A stretch of DNA of 23,347 nucleotides, taken from Thermomucor indicae-seudaticae. Its lineage: Eukaryota > Mucoromycota > Mucoromycetes > Mucorales > Lichtheimiaceae. The notes below the pieces were generated by a model. The model saw only the letters and a list, made by a program, of their open reading frames with translations, ran no database searches and was not told where the DNA came from. The stretch spans positions 1 to 23,347 of the forward strand of contig JSYX01000516.1 of assembly GCA_000787465.1 (NCBI GenBank), given 5' to 3'. Positions 1-10,607 of this stretch are shown here, piece by piece; the stretch's first letter is position 1, and the number at the start of each line of letters is the position of its first letter. The translations under genes and the position numbers were made by a program.

Positions 1-72
1 CCAGAGCAAACCAGAGCGAAGCAGAGCAAATCCGGGTTCGGCTCTGCTCTGCTTTGGTTTTTCGGAACCCTA
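1..72. mobile_element. Right part of a hAT-like MITE, cut by the window edge
   Basis: The stretch is built from short words of the type CAGAGC(A/G)AA. They appear in one orientation at 1-30 and in the other at 40-58, so the interior folds back on itself. It ends in CGGAACCCTA at 63-72, whose reverse complement TAGGGTTCCG is nearly the same as the terminus of the complete element at 266-457 and identical to the left end of the one near 13380. The left end lies outside the window, so no target-site duplication can be checked. The next eight bases, AAATGCGT, do not match the usual hAT target pattern. No coding capacity is seen. Confidence 0.55.
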
Positions 73-265
73 AAATGCGTCTCTTTTCAGGAGCAAACGT
101 ATGTGGTACTGTACACAGTACGAGAAATGTGCGATCTTTTTATAGTTTTACACAACCTTCGATTCTTATCAGTGAAATGTAGCGCATGTACGACTTCTTG
201 AAGTGAAGATATAACGCTACAGTCGAATGAGACACTAAGATCGAAAGTGCAAGTGTCATGGTAAT

Positions 266-457
266 TAGGGCTCCGAGTTGGGCCGGGCACTGGGCCAAGA
301 TTCTGGCCCAGCAATTTCGGCCCTTTGGGCCTAGGCCATGTTCTTGGCCCATTGGGCATCGGGCCAGAATTTTGGTCCAATAAAATCGGCCCAATAGACC
401 TGAGCCCACTGGGCATTTGGCCCAGGCCCGGCCAGGCCAGGCCCATCCGGAGCCCTA
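266..457. mobile_element. Complete 192-bp hAT-type MITE with 8-bp target-site duplication
   Basis: The element begins TAGGGCTCCG (266-275) and ends with its exact reverse complement CGGAGCCCTA (448-457). It is flanked by the perfect 8-bp direct repeat ATGGTAAT at 258-265 and 458-465. An 8-bp duplication of the form nTnnnnAn and a terminus of the form YARNG are known hallmarks of the hAT superfamily, and both fit. The interior holds about ten GGGCC or GGCCC words in both orientations, spaced roughly 8-12 bases apart, so a single strand would fold into an imperfect hairpin. It has no coding capacity and would depend on a transposase made elsewhere. Confidence 0.85.
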
Positions 458-465
458 ATGGTAAT

Positions 466-1017
466 TGATTGGAAGAAGATCCATGATGGAGTATAACCCA
501 TAGCGCCAAAAACGCGAAAGAATCCTTGGACGATAAAAGGTCAAAGGTCGAGTGAAGACGAACCACAGTATAAGTACGATTGATACCATTAAGGGCGCTT
601 CATTTAAAGTAACATCAGCACATAAATATCTATTTTCAGTGTCGTGTAAAGCATGGTTGACAATCATCGCATTTCAAATCAGAAGAATGAAATGTTGTCA
701 TGATGCTGATAAGTTTTGGCTTTTTTCGGTTTCCGGCTGTCATAGATCTTATAACAATCTCAATGGTGTTGGTGACCGTGCCCAGTACTTCCAACTAAAC
801 ACGACTGCTCTATTTCGTAGCTCGAGACAGATACGTGCTTGCTTGGGACACTACACACGCTGCGCGTGTAGCAGTCTGCTATTTAAAAACCAGTGGATGC
901 GAAAACCCGAATGAAAGCCATATCGACACACACAGCCGAAAAGAACTTTATGATCTACGCTTTCTTTTTTTCAGCTCTACGAATCGCCGACACAAGCCAC
1001 GGAGGATCAGGCTGTTC
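466..1017. other. Intergenic region upstream of TAD3
   Basis: Short open frames occur here (for example 552-914 on plus), but none resembles a protein family or shows convincing splice structure. The T-rich tract ending in CAG just before 975 could be the 3' end of a leader intron for TAD3. Otherwise I see nothing. Confidence 0.5.
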
Positions 1018-2242
1018 ATGGGCAAAAAGAGCGATCAATCATCCTCGGATGCTATTGTCCCACGGGCAGAGTGGCCATTTACAGAGGTTCTACCGGATGA
1101 GCACACAAGAGGTCTGGAAACAATTGAGGTTTACATTGCGGATGTGAAACCTCAAGATACGAAGCAAGTTCTAAAGTACGCGTTGAAATCCGTTCATTCT
1201 TGGAAATGACAATGAGAGATTGACCTGTATATTACTAATGTGAAGCTTTGTTCAAAAGCGTCTAATGCCGCAACCTAGCCTTGAGCACTTCAAACGTGTT
1301 CGTCGTACTACGTTACCCGATTCGTGTGAGTGGCTGTATAAAGATGTAACTGACCCTCCGTGTATCTTACATATTCTATAAGCTTTCAAGCTGAGTATTC
1401 TGCTGTGTCCGAGAGACAAACTTCCTTTGGAGGATCTGAAAAGGCTCGCAGCAGAAGAAGGTCTGGCGGATAAACTTGAGGAACCCTCTGTCATATCCGT
1501 GTCACGCTATGCGCCCTTAAATCGACAACAGTTCGAGGCGTGGAAACATTTATGGCCCATGACGTATCGTGAAGATACTCGGCAAGACCCTAAATTTACT
1601 CGAGACGATATTGTGACAATACAGAATCACATGAGACAGCTGTTGCATAAAATACAGCAGCAGCAACGCACGGTTTGCGTTGGCCGCATCGTTGATCCAG
1701 CCAACAATCACATTCTCGCTGAAGCAAGCGATACTCGAGAACTCACTAGACATCCCTTGCATCACGCTATCATGAACTGCATAGATAAAGTTGCGCAAGT
1801 GGAGAAAGCTGACAAGAAAGGAGGTCGCCCCAAGCGAAAAAGATCTGAACTCACACCGGACAGTAGTAGCAGTGATGCGGAACGATCCAGCATCGACGTA
1901 TCCACATGCACAGAATCAATGACAAAAACTGCATATCTCTGTACAGGCTACGACTTGTATGTAACGCATGAACCCTGCGCCATGTAAGTTTTAAAAAGAG
2001 TCCCACATCATATGTTTCATTCGCATTAACGTGAATGAATATAAAGGTGCTCTATGGCGCTTGTTCACTCGCGTATAGGTCGTGTCTTTTACAGTATACC
2101 CACAAAGACTGGTTGCTTGGGAACCCTGTACAAAATCCATGCTCATCCAAGCCTTAACCACCACTATCGTGTATTTAAAGACGTAGCGGTCGACTATCTG
2201 AATTCGGGCGAGGATTCCTACGCTTTATATCAGGAGTTTTAG
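1018..2242 (+). CDS. TAD3: tRNA-specific adenosine-34 deaminase subunit Tad3/ADAT3
   Basis: This is the non-catalytic partner of Tad2/ADAT2 in the enzyme that converts A34 to inosine in tRNA anticodons. I model exons at 1018-1175, 1279-1325, 1383-1983 and 2047-2242 (333 aa). The introns are 103, 57 and 63 nt; the second has a GTGAGT donor and the third GTAAGT, and phases join cleanly. The N-terminal domain has the ADAT3-type HFKRVRR motif near residue 56. The deaminase domain has HPLHHAIM (192-199) and [20 protein letters not shown] (253-272). H196, C267 and C270 should bind zinc. Residue 198 is Ile where active deaminases have the catalytic Glu; animal and yeast Tad3 carry Val there, so loss of the Glu is normal for this subunit. 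A basic, Ser-rich insert (about 210-245) separates the two halves. The first ATG of exon 1 with a plausible N-terminus was chosen as start. Confidence 0.92.
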
Positions 2243-2655
2243 CTGTCTAGGTCATGAATATGCCTCTGGCCTTTCCAGCCGACTGCAAGGCAATAACATC
2301 ATGCACAGACCGTCAGATCACATATCATCGTAGTCAAACCTAAAAACGAACATCCTTATTTAACAAAACGGTTAATGTACGAGTTATTTTTGCTTCTTTT
2401 TATTGCATTGTTGTCCAATTCGGATTTGGATTCGGTACACTTGAACCTTTTCTCGGTAGGGTTTATCCTCGTAAAGATGCCATTATTGGTGGCTAGAAAG
2501 ACAACCGAGCAAGTAAATATAATTATCCTTTAGGTTTGTCGGGCATATGGTGAACCGACATGCAAGGGCAATTTAGGTTAATTCTTGCTTATTTGAAGCG
2601 GTCGTATATATAGAATTGATCCAGCGTCCCGGAAATTTTTGCTTGTTATATCGAC
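2243..2655. other. Intergenic region between TAD3 and the transporter gene
   Basis: There is no gene-like frame here. The only clear signal is the TATA-like tract at 2605-2612, listed separately. Confidence 0.5.
2605..2612 (+). promoter_or_regulatory. TATA-like element of the ALMT/FUSC-type gene
   Basis: TATATATA lies 44 bases before the chosen ATG at 2656. The position suits a core promoter with a short leader. This is inference from sequence only. Confidence 0.4.
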
Positions 2656-4660
2656 ATGTCAGTCAATAACAATAACCCGTCGTCCTTGTCGCTGCCAAGC
2701 CTAGTTTCTCCTGGTCGCATCTCGACACAGAGCGCAACCTCGACAATATATGATAAGGACGGCGTCACGATCCCAGTTGGTTTGGTGAATACCGATCGGC
2801 ATGGTGAGCAGATGATGAACGCAAGAAGAGAAACGGAAGACTGAATACAGCCAACATCCAGTGTCAAACGATGTTCCTTCACAAGAAGACAGCACCGAGT
2901 CACACACATTATCATACATGAATCGGCTCCGCGAAATAGTTCGGCGTCAACTAACAAGAACCGATAACCGCTATGCCTTCCAAATGGGTGTCGCTTTCCT
3001 TGTCGCAACCATGTTTGTCGTCGTTCAGCCCATTGCGAAATTTTTACCCAATGCTTTTTGGGTTGGTGAGTTGGATAACGAAAGGGGGACATTTTCATGA
3101 ACTAAACGTATGTTAGGTGTTTCTGTGGTGACTGTCCTGGATAATACGGTGGGCGGATTCCTGGCCTTGAGCATACAGCGTATGATGGGAACCATTATCG
3201 GTGGCGGTTTATCGATTGTGGTCATGACCGTGACGAGGGCCATATTCCCGGATTGGAGCTGGAAAGCCGATATTATGCTCTGTGCTCTCATGTTTTGTCA
3301 GGTTTTCACCATCGCCAAAATCAAGCTAAGACCAAACATGAATTATGCCGGTGGCATAGTATGTTTTCGCAGGTAAATTAGAAAAGCACAAGACTGATCT
3401 GTTCTATACAGGGTCTTTCGACTACCGTAATCATTTTACTTTCTGGTTATCCGGACCTCATCAAAGACCGGCTCTTGGGCTCAGCCAGGTTGGGTTTCTG
3501 GAGAACGTTCGACCTAGTGATCGGTATCATTATTGCAATGCAAGTTTCGATTTTGCCTCCTTGAATCCTATCATATACTGAATGGATTATCCAGGTGGGC
3601 ATCCCTTTGTATATTTCCACTCAAGGCACGACATACGATGCGCAAAAATCTTGGGGAAGCATTACTGGAAACTGCCCGCTTGTACGAAAGAACTGCAGTC
3701 TATTGCCTCGACTTGAGCAAGTCCTCGTTGAATGATCTACCCTTATCTTTGCGTACAGCCATCGAAAAGCAGCAACACAATTCGGAAAGAGTAGAAGAAG
3801 ACTTGAACCTCGCTGAGAAGCAACAACGAGCTTCGATTGCATGTGCGCATCCGATTTATCCTGTTTCTGTACCGCTGGACGCTTGTAAAGAGTCAACAAC
3901 CACAACCAAGCAGTCCTTTCATGACATGAGCCAAGACATGGAACACTGGAACCACGAATTAGTCAATGAACTTTGCGACAAGGCATTCAAGGTTCTCGCC
4001 AGTCTTCAGACAGAAGCCACCCGCCTGCGGAGCGTTTCAAAGGAATACTATTTACAAGTGCCTATCCACCTTTTGTTCCGCGGTGGTCGTGAAGTATGCC
4101 GAAGGGACTTGCGACGGACGAGACAGTATGGCAATGCGATTGAAGCCATGAAGCGGATAGTTTGGCCGCTTGTATCCTTCCGACTCTTACTACCTCTTAT
4201 AAAACTCGACCCGCAGCACTCGATTGTACAAGAAAATCTTGCTGGCAAGCTCGAGGCGGCGGCCATCGACCATACACTGCATCAGAGAACTACGCCCACG
4301 CGGGGGACACTGGAAAATTTTGAGAATAGCTTATGCATCATGCGCCGCATTGGGAATATGCTTAAAGACACAAAGAGGAACCTGGCTGATGACAACGACT
4401 GGCCACTTCTTTGGCAGCAGGTTCATCAAGGCAAATGCCACGTCCAGTACGAATTGAGCCAGGCAATCTATATCAGCAGGGAGTCCAACTCAATAGACGG
4501 CCTGAAGCTGCTAAGTTATTACGGGTTCCTGGTGCGTTGCTCCATGATCTGGCAAGGACTCGAGACAATTGTCAAGGAACTGGGGCCCTGGGATGTATCT
4601 TCCTCTGGTCAAGGACCCTATCCACCCATGCCCACCGAAATGATTCATGCCCAAGAATAA
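2656..4660 (+). CDS. ALMT/FUSC-type membrane transporter (aluminium-activated malate transporter-like)
   Basis: Predicted polytopic membrane protein, probably an organic or aromatic acid channel or exporter. Modelled exons are 2656-2803, 2862-3065, 3117-3358, 3412-3539 and 3595-4660, giving 595 aa. The introns are 51-58 nt and all phases agree. The fourth intron (3540-3594) starts with GCAAGT, so it is a GC-AG intron. Residues 1-85 are Ser/Asn-rich and cytosolic. About six hydrophobic segments fill residues 88-255, with motifs resembling ALMT and FUSC proteins: a WVGVSVVTVLDNTVGG stretch, then GTIIGGGLSIVV, and a last helix ending SLCIFPLKAR. Residues 256-595 form a long soluble, helix-rich C-terminal domain, as in ALMT/DUF2421-like fungal proteins. 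The substrate cannot be told from sequence. The fold class is more certain than the exact family (PF11744, PF13515 or PF10337). Confidence 0.8.
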
Positions 4661-4869
4661 GCCGTCTTTCTGTAGCCGTTCGACAATGTAAAACTCTCCA
4701 GCCAGGTTAGCGCTTTGTTATCTATGTTCGATATTACGTCTTGTCGTAATAAAAGAAGCTGTACCTTGAAGACTTTTGCTCTTAGAAACGAAAGCAGCCC
4801 TGATTTCCCCCCCCCCGTCAAGTCACGGATTTTGTGGCTGGACACACCAACCTTCTTGGATATACACAA

Positions 4870-5340
4870 ATGCTCAGAACATCCTCATACATTACTCGAC
4901 GTTCAGCAGCCGCCATTACGACACGCTTCTACACGACGAAACCACGAGTGGCTAATTTGACTCAAAAGCCATTGGTACCCGTGACCGAAACTCGATTAAG
5001 CGATGGCAGCATCTTTGTGACCCGCGAACAAGTTGTCCCAACCAGTGTACAGGCCACAGCACCACCACTGAATCCGCGCTCTGAAAAGAAAAACATCTTG
5101 TCACAAGACCAAATTGAAGAAATGCGTCGATTGCGACAAGAGGACCCGACAACCTGGACTCGGAAAAAGCTTGCCAAAAAGTTCAACTGCTCTGAACTCT
5201 TTGTGAGCATCGCTGCACCTCTCGACAAGGCCACCAGGCTCGAAAAGGAAAAGCAGCAGCAGCAGCAGTCATCAGGCGAGGAAGGATATAGACGACAAAT
5301 GATCAAGATTAACAGACAAAGAAGAAGAGCAATGTGGTAA
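4870..5340 (+). CDS. MRPL20: Mitochondrial large-subunit ribosomal protein mL58 (MRPL20 family)
   Basis: Single-exon gene of 156 aa. The first 25 or so residues (MLRTSSYITRRSAAA and on to FYTT) are rich in Arg, Ser and Ala without acidic residues, a classic mitochondrial presequence. The core LSQDQIEEMRRLRQEDP followed by TWTRKKLAKKFNCSELFV matches the fungal MRP-L20 domain as I know it. This protein sits in the mitochondrial 54S subunit and is fungus-restricted. A CAG run near 5253-5267 encodes five Gln, and a basic tail (RQRRRAMW) ends the protein. The frame is open further upstream, but 4870 is its first ATG and gives a sensible presequence. Confidence 0.88.
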   Translation: MLRTSSYITRRSAAAITTRFYTTKPRVANLTQKPLVPVTETRLSDGSIFVTREQVVPTSVQATAPPLNPRSEKKNILSQDQIEEMRRLRQEDPTTWTRKKLAKKFNCSELFVSIAAPLDKATRLEKEKQQQQQSSGEEGYRRQMIKINRQRRRAMW

Positions 5341-6012
5341 AAGGCGGCCTTATATCTATCTTTTTACATCCTCCCACGTTATTTCCTACAATTTCTTTCT
5401 TTCTTTTGCACTGTACACTATGGAACACTGAATAAAAAAACAAGTATCTAGAAACATTGAACCTACGTATCTTTGCCATTTTATGGCGCTTGAAAAGTGG
5501 CACTGTTGAAGCTTATTGTGTGCCATCAAAGGCACAACAATTGCAGCTTCAAGGTGAGGATGGGCAGTATGTGGCTTCTTTTCTGGTCATGCCTCGGTGT
5601 CCATGAGTGAAAGAGAACGCATACAAGCTTCTCTTATTGCGAGTTTTCGTAGGTTGATTGAGTCGAGAAACACGGGACAGGTAGCTTATATTAGTCAGGA
5701 TAGGCTCAACTGCATGTCGGTTTTGAAAGAATGCACCTTGCATATTGCATAGTTCAAGAAATTTCCTGAAGAGATACAAACAGAGGCCTTTAGATATAGG
5801 AAGAATGTCCAGACAGTTACAGCATTGCTATGCCGACTTTGTTGCTTGACACTGCATCAGTCGTTTGATGCAGAAAAAGAATTTGCACTAACCTAATATG
5901 GCAGAAATGCCGACGATTTGATTGGCCGGATTCTCAGCTACCAAAGACCAAATTCCTACAACCCCGCAAAATACCCTTTTCTGTTTTCTTTCCTTTCTCT
6001 TTGATACAAACC
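5341..6012. other. Intergenic region of about 670 bp
   Basis: T- and A-rich tracts follow the mL58 stop and may hold its 3' end. A minus-strand frame at 5549-5779 is short and unlike any family I know. A pyrimidine-rich stretch (5975-6003) directly precedes the next ATG and looks like a fungal core promoter. No RNA gene is seen. Confidence 0.45.
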
Positions 6013-7096
6013 ATGACTGAAGGCGACAACAAAAGGAACAACAACAATGACACAACCATGAGTGACCGTGCTAATAAAAAGGACAACGATGACGACACAG
6101 CCATGAGTGATCGCGATAATAAGAAGGACAACGACAACGACAAAAACAAAAACCGTGAAACGTCACCTGTACCGCCTATTCCACCACCCACCCCACCTCA
6201 ACCGACAAAGGATCCGTCATCGCTCCTTTCTCCCTGGTGGTCAGAACGACCAACGTCACCAGAACAAGAACGCAAAAAGGAAGAAAACGGTCACTTGCTC
6301 ATTCACTTTACACGTACTGCCAGCCTTCGAGAAAACGACAAGATGCTATTCAATGAGCATTGCTGTATGTTAACCAAAAAGGAAACACAGCAAAAGCTGC
6401 AGCAGCTGTCGTCGTCGTCAAATAATAACATTCGTTCGTCACCGTCATCCGATTGTCGCATGATCTGCTTATTGCGCGAAAACGAGGAGCGCCGACGGCA
6501 ACGGCAAGACAAACTCAAGGCGCCTTGGAATCCTTTATGCGGTTCGTGGCTCGTCGTCGCTACAACTGAAGCGCGCTGTTTGGAACACATTAACGGTATG
6601 TAACTGTCTACTTTAACGGTGCACGTTCTGGCTAATCACATGATCATCATCATCAGAAAAAGATATTACAAAGAAAGACCAGTAAGTTAATCTTCGCAGT
6701 CGACTGGTCTGATGGATCATGACAATTATGTGTCTAATAGCCCCGACTATTACACAATTGAACTCGGAGAACGACTGATGGGATCAAAAGATGACCGTAT
6801 GCATATCCTAGTCCATCCATAGTCGTCTAGAGAACCCCATTAACCCATTTTGTTTAGTGAAACGGATATTCACCAGGGCCATGTATCCTGTGCAGGAGCT
6901 GACGAGGAGGTCTATTGAGACTTGGAAAGACGGAACACAAGCTGCGTTGCTTGCTCGCTTTTGGGAAAGCGCTAAACGCGGCGATGCCTTTGTCCTCGTC
7001 CGCGACAATACAAAGCGCTTGGTGCAAGCAATCATGGGGAGTGACAAGAAATCATCCGGGGGAAATGGCGACGAGAAAAATAATCCAAACAAGTAG
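6013..7096 (+). CDS. Hypothetical protein, four exons including a 25-nt microexon
   Basis: I do not recognise this protein. Modelled exons are 6013-6595, 6657-6681, 6741-6796 and 6858-7096 (300 aa), with 61, 59 and 61 nt introns, GTATGT, GTAAGT and GTATGC donors, and matching phases. The N-terminus is low complexity, with a repeated unit like MSDRxNKKDND encoded by a DNA repeat at about 6058-6140. A proline-rich stretch (PPIPPPTPPQP) follows. The C-terminal 130 residues look folded: PWNPLCGSWLVVAT, then PDYYTIELGERLMGSKDD, then helices such as LARFWESAKRGDAFVLVRDN. It may be lineage-specific. It converges on RCE1, with 79 bp between the two stop codons. Confidence 0.7.
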
Positions 7097-7175
7097 TAAA
7101 AGTACCTCATAGAGAAACAGGCTACTTGTAAATTTCTTCAAAAGACATACCCATATTACAATTTCCGTCGCCCCA

Positions 7176-8375
7176 TCAAGTGCTCCAATATGCCGTTCCA
7201 CCAACCAGTGATGGTCTCGTCAAAGGGTATAACCAATAGAAAAAGAGGAGAACACCAGCAATATACGCGCTATAGATGACTGGCAGACAATCAGCCTTCA
7301 CATCGAAAGATCCTAGCTGCTTGCAACTTACTTGTACGCTCTGCTGGCTTTTTGCGGTCATAGATTCCACTTATATCAGGGAATCCCATGATATTGCAGA
7401 ATATATGGCAGATGATAGGCGGCCAAACACTTCCAAGTCGCAGGAATACAAAGCTGACATACCAGCCAAAAATAGTTGTGTAGCAGAACTGAAAAGCTAA
7501 AGACGACACAGTTATTTGTTTGCAACAGGACTCAAGCATGATTAGGCCAATGTACCTGACGTTAAAATGGCTATCTGGAGTGCTTGTCGATTAATGCCGT
7601 TTTGATGGTAAGTGTCCCAAGCATGATGAAGATGAGCTACAGTAGCAGTTTCAGTTAGTGTGCCGCTTGTACCGTCATTATTCACACCCTTTACCAAAAC
7701 CGAAGTACATTGGGGAAATAAATACAAGATAACTGGAGGACAACCCTGCATGGTATAGCGTGCTGATAACGCAGGCTCGAAAGACAAACTCTTCTGTGAT
7801 TGGAGCCTTCCGCGCTCAACTTTCAATCCGCTTGTTCTTTTTCCTCCCCACCTCGAATCAAATACTACTAACCACGACAAAATTTCGAAGGCCAAAAAGC
7901 GACCAGAAAAGCTCGACAAAATCCTCCTGATAGTTAAAGTTCTTTTGGAAAGGCAATGCTTCTTCAAAGAACAATTGCGTCAGGGGCCCGAGAAAGAGGA
8001 TAGCGACAAGTAGTAAAGGGCCAAGCAGGCCGAGGATCGAAGTCGGTGGTAGTATCCCGAGTAGTTTGATGAAATCGTGCTGTATATAGGTATATATGAG
8101 GCGACTTGGAACTGACAAGGGTATTCTTGTTACATTTGTCCAGGTCGGCTTACGTATCGCTGCTCCGGTAGTATAACCCATACGATCGTCGCAATAACAG
8201 GGCATGCGAACGTAACTGCCTTGATCCGATTACGAATCACTGCCGGGTGATTTCGAGAGAGCATCGGTCCCCGCTGAAATAGATAAAAGCCTGCAATGTA
8301 AAGGACGGCATACACCACACAGGCGACATTGGCTAGTAATGGATGGATTTGCTGTGCCTTCTCTACCATCGCCAT
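7176..8375 (-). CDS. RCE1: CAAX prenyl protease 2 (Rce1)
   Basis: Endoplasmic-reticulum membrane endoprotease that removes the last three residues of farnesylated or geranylgeranylated CAAX proteins such as Ras. In gene order the exons are 8375-8154, 8079-7873, 7806-7695, 7636-7556, 7496-7332 and 7279-7176, giving 296 aa. The introns are 74, 66, 58, 59 and 52 nt, all in phase. Family motifs are intact: SRNHPAVIRNR near the N-terminus, LFLGPLTQL, then APITEEFVFRACV with catalytic E148/E149 and R153. FGFAHLHHAW carries H182, and CHIFCNIMGFP carries H238 and N242. The layout closely follows human RCE1. Multiple hydrophobic helices are visible. The frame stays open to a GTG at 8438 without another in-frame ATG, so 8375 is taken as start; a further 5' exon cannot be excluded. 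Confidence 0.92.
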
Positions 8376-9141
8376 CGATGCTGCAAGTACCACCGGACAG
8401 CTAACAAGGTACGAGCCATCGTTTCGGCTGAGTTTCACTCAGCCTGCTTTCTCGACTCTCGAAATACGGATGCATGTACTGTATTTAATGTGCACGGAGA
8501 GGCTACTGAATTGAAAGACATGGTTGTAGCTTCATCTGAGCAGGCCATCTGCATGCTTCTGTGAATCTTGTTTTATTCCTTATCCTGGATAACGATTCCT
8601 AAACGACGATCAAATGAACATCCTGTCGAGGTCTGATACGGACACAACATCTTGCTATTAAAGAAGGAACATCTCTTCTTTGATACAAGGAGCGCCAAAG
8701 ATGTCCTATGGAAAACTTCCGTCGTGTTACTTGGTGTTGGAGTTGGAAGCTACAGGAGCGGGAGATTTTTTATCCGATGTATGCTTTACTGAGGCAGTAA
8801 TCGCAAATATCAGACAAACAGGCTTCTTTAAATAGTTATACAAGTGCGTATACGTAACGTCGTTAAAGTCGCATAGAACGCGGAGCAATGACCGCTGCCA
8901 TCAGTTACAGACAATGGACTTTGTTCATGAGCAATGGCGAAAACTGTGAGGACTCAATCGGTTTTTTTTTAGGCTGGAGTAAGAACTCAATCGTTAGACA
9001 TTCGAATCGTTAGACCCTCCCCTCTGCAGACCATGATTTCCGAAACCCGGGACCGCCAACCAACCTAAAATTTTGTCGTTTATTTAAGCGGTTTTCTCAC
9101 AGCTGCATGAGTGCTTCTTACCGTCCTATCTTTTTTCCATA
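8376..9141. other. Divergent promoter region between RCE1 and the aldolase-domain gene
   Basis: About 765 bp with no gene-like frame. A short imperfect direct repeat with the core TCGTTAGAC occurs at about 8985-9016. Nothing else stands out. Confidence 0.45.
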
Positions 9142-10303
9142 ATGTCCAGGTAAGCTATCCTTTTCCACGACTTTTATTTCCATCCCGTAAAGGTTTCCAC
9201 TCAGTCCTTTCTGATAGCGACCAACAACCAAAATCACTTGTCGAGCAAAAACGCGAAACAGGTCGCTATGCCATCTTTTTGCGGTCCAAGCGCCAAATTG
9301 TGTTGACCGGCAGCGAAACCGAGGAAGAAGCTCGTGCGGCTGAGAAGGAACCCATCACGATCCCAAGACCACCCGTTTTTAACACAGTGAACGAACAACG
9401 CGTCCACATGAAGCAAAAGCTAGCGGCAGGCTTCCGCTTGATGGCCAAGTTTGGATGGGATGAAGGTAAATACGACTTGTTTGTACGTGTCATTACTGCA
9501 ACATTATGAAAACGTTTGTCTCTTCAGGCGTTGCTGGCCATATGACTTTCCGAGATCCAGAATATCCTGACCTGTTTTGGTAAAATATTCGCCAAGTCTG
9601 CAGCCAGTTTTGCCACGCTTATTCAGCAAATTTTCTAAGGGTCAATCCTCTGGGAAAATACTTTGGCCACATCAAGGCGAGTGACCTTGTTCTTGTGGAC
9701 CATGAAGGCAAGATTGTTAGGGGTAATTGCACCGTGAACAAGGCGGCCTTTATGATCCATGGCGCTATTCATCAAGCACGTCCTGATGTGATATGCGCTG
9801 TACACACGTAAGCCTTTCTTATCCATGCCAGAAAAAGGAAACCGATGCTTATATGATATCGCAGACATTCCATGTACGGCCGAACATTCTCAACCCTCGG
9901 TCGTCTTTTGCTACCCATCTCGCAAGACGCCTGCGCGTTTTACGACGCTCACAGTCTTTACCCGGATTTTGGCGGTGTAGTTTATACGCCTGAGGAAGGC
10001 GAGAGATTGGTTCAGGCCTTGGGTCCGAAAAACAAGGCCATCATCCTCCAGAACCATGGTCTCTTGACAACCGGTAAGACCGTGGATGAGGCCATCTGGT
10101 GGTTCATTTCTATGGAGCGCTGCTGCCAATCCCAACTGCTGGCCGAAGCTGCCTGTCCAAATGGGTACAAGGACTTGAAACTTATTTCTGATGAAGTGGC
10201 TCGTGGTGTCTACAGCAACATTGGCGATAGTCAGGCTGGATTTGCCCAGTTCCAACCCATGTATGAAATGATCGTAAAGGAACAGCCAGATTTGCTCGAG
10301 TAA
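9142..10303 (+). CDS. Class II aldolase/adducin-domain protein
   Basis: Soluble fungal member of the class II aldolase/adducin N-terminal family (zinc-dependent aldolases and epimerases). Exons: 9142-9149, 9218-9465, 9528-9579, 9640-9807 and 9865-10303, 304 aa; introns 68, 62, 60 and 57 nt. The first coding exon is only 8 nt (ATGTCCAG, then GTAAGC). It is supported because the long frame at 9111 has no ATG and this join gives the usual short N-terminus before the QKRETGRYAIFLRSKRQ region. EPITIPRPPVF, KQKLAAGFRLMAKFGWDEG and GVAGHMTFRDP match fungal homologues. Zinc ligands are visible as H158 and H160 in VHTHSMYGR and H223 in LQNHGLLTTGKT. The physiological substrate of these fungal paralogues is not known to me, so no pathway is claimed. 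Confidence 0.9.
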
Positions 10304-10607
10304 TCTGAGCAATTAAATATACTATCATTAAAACTATTTGCGAGATGGATTTGATGCGTGCCACGTAAAGTAAGTGAATCTGACATTTTCAGTGAAGATA
10401 CCGGCGCCATCTACTTTACGACTTTATCTGCACGATGCAACATTGGTTACGAATAACGGAATATGCAAAGAGTTGATCTTTGAGCATCATATATCCGGAT
10501 GATCCACTTACAGTGTAGAAATGCTTCCAGTTTTTCTTACGACCAATTTAACAGCCACATTTCTCCGTTCCTTGGCCCTGTATATTGACGCTATTGTTGA
10601 TGTTGCA
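10304..10607. other. Intergenic region before the lipoyltransferase gene
   Basis: About 300 bp with no separate gene. An in-frame upstream ATG at 10521 could lengthen the following protein by 29 residues. Confidence 0.45.

Noticed and set aside
87..566. 159-codon minus-strand frame and an overlapping 89-codon frame
   Set aside because: Both are translations through the GGGCC-rich MITE; the Pro/Gly-rich repeats come from the element's words.
552..914. 120-codon plus-strand frame upstream of TAD3
   Set aside because: It has no family resemblance, an irregular composition and no promoter-like context.
2646..3098. 150-codon minus-strand frame
   Set aside because: Shadow of the transporter's first exons; the plus strand has in-phase introns and membrane helices.
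4834..4869. Upstream extension of mL58 from GTG at 4834
   Set aside because: Nuclear fungal genes start at ATG, and 4870 begins a good mitochondrial presequence.
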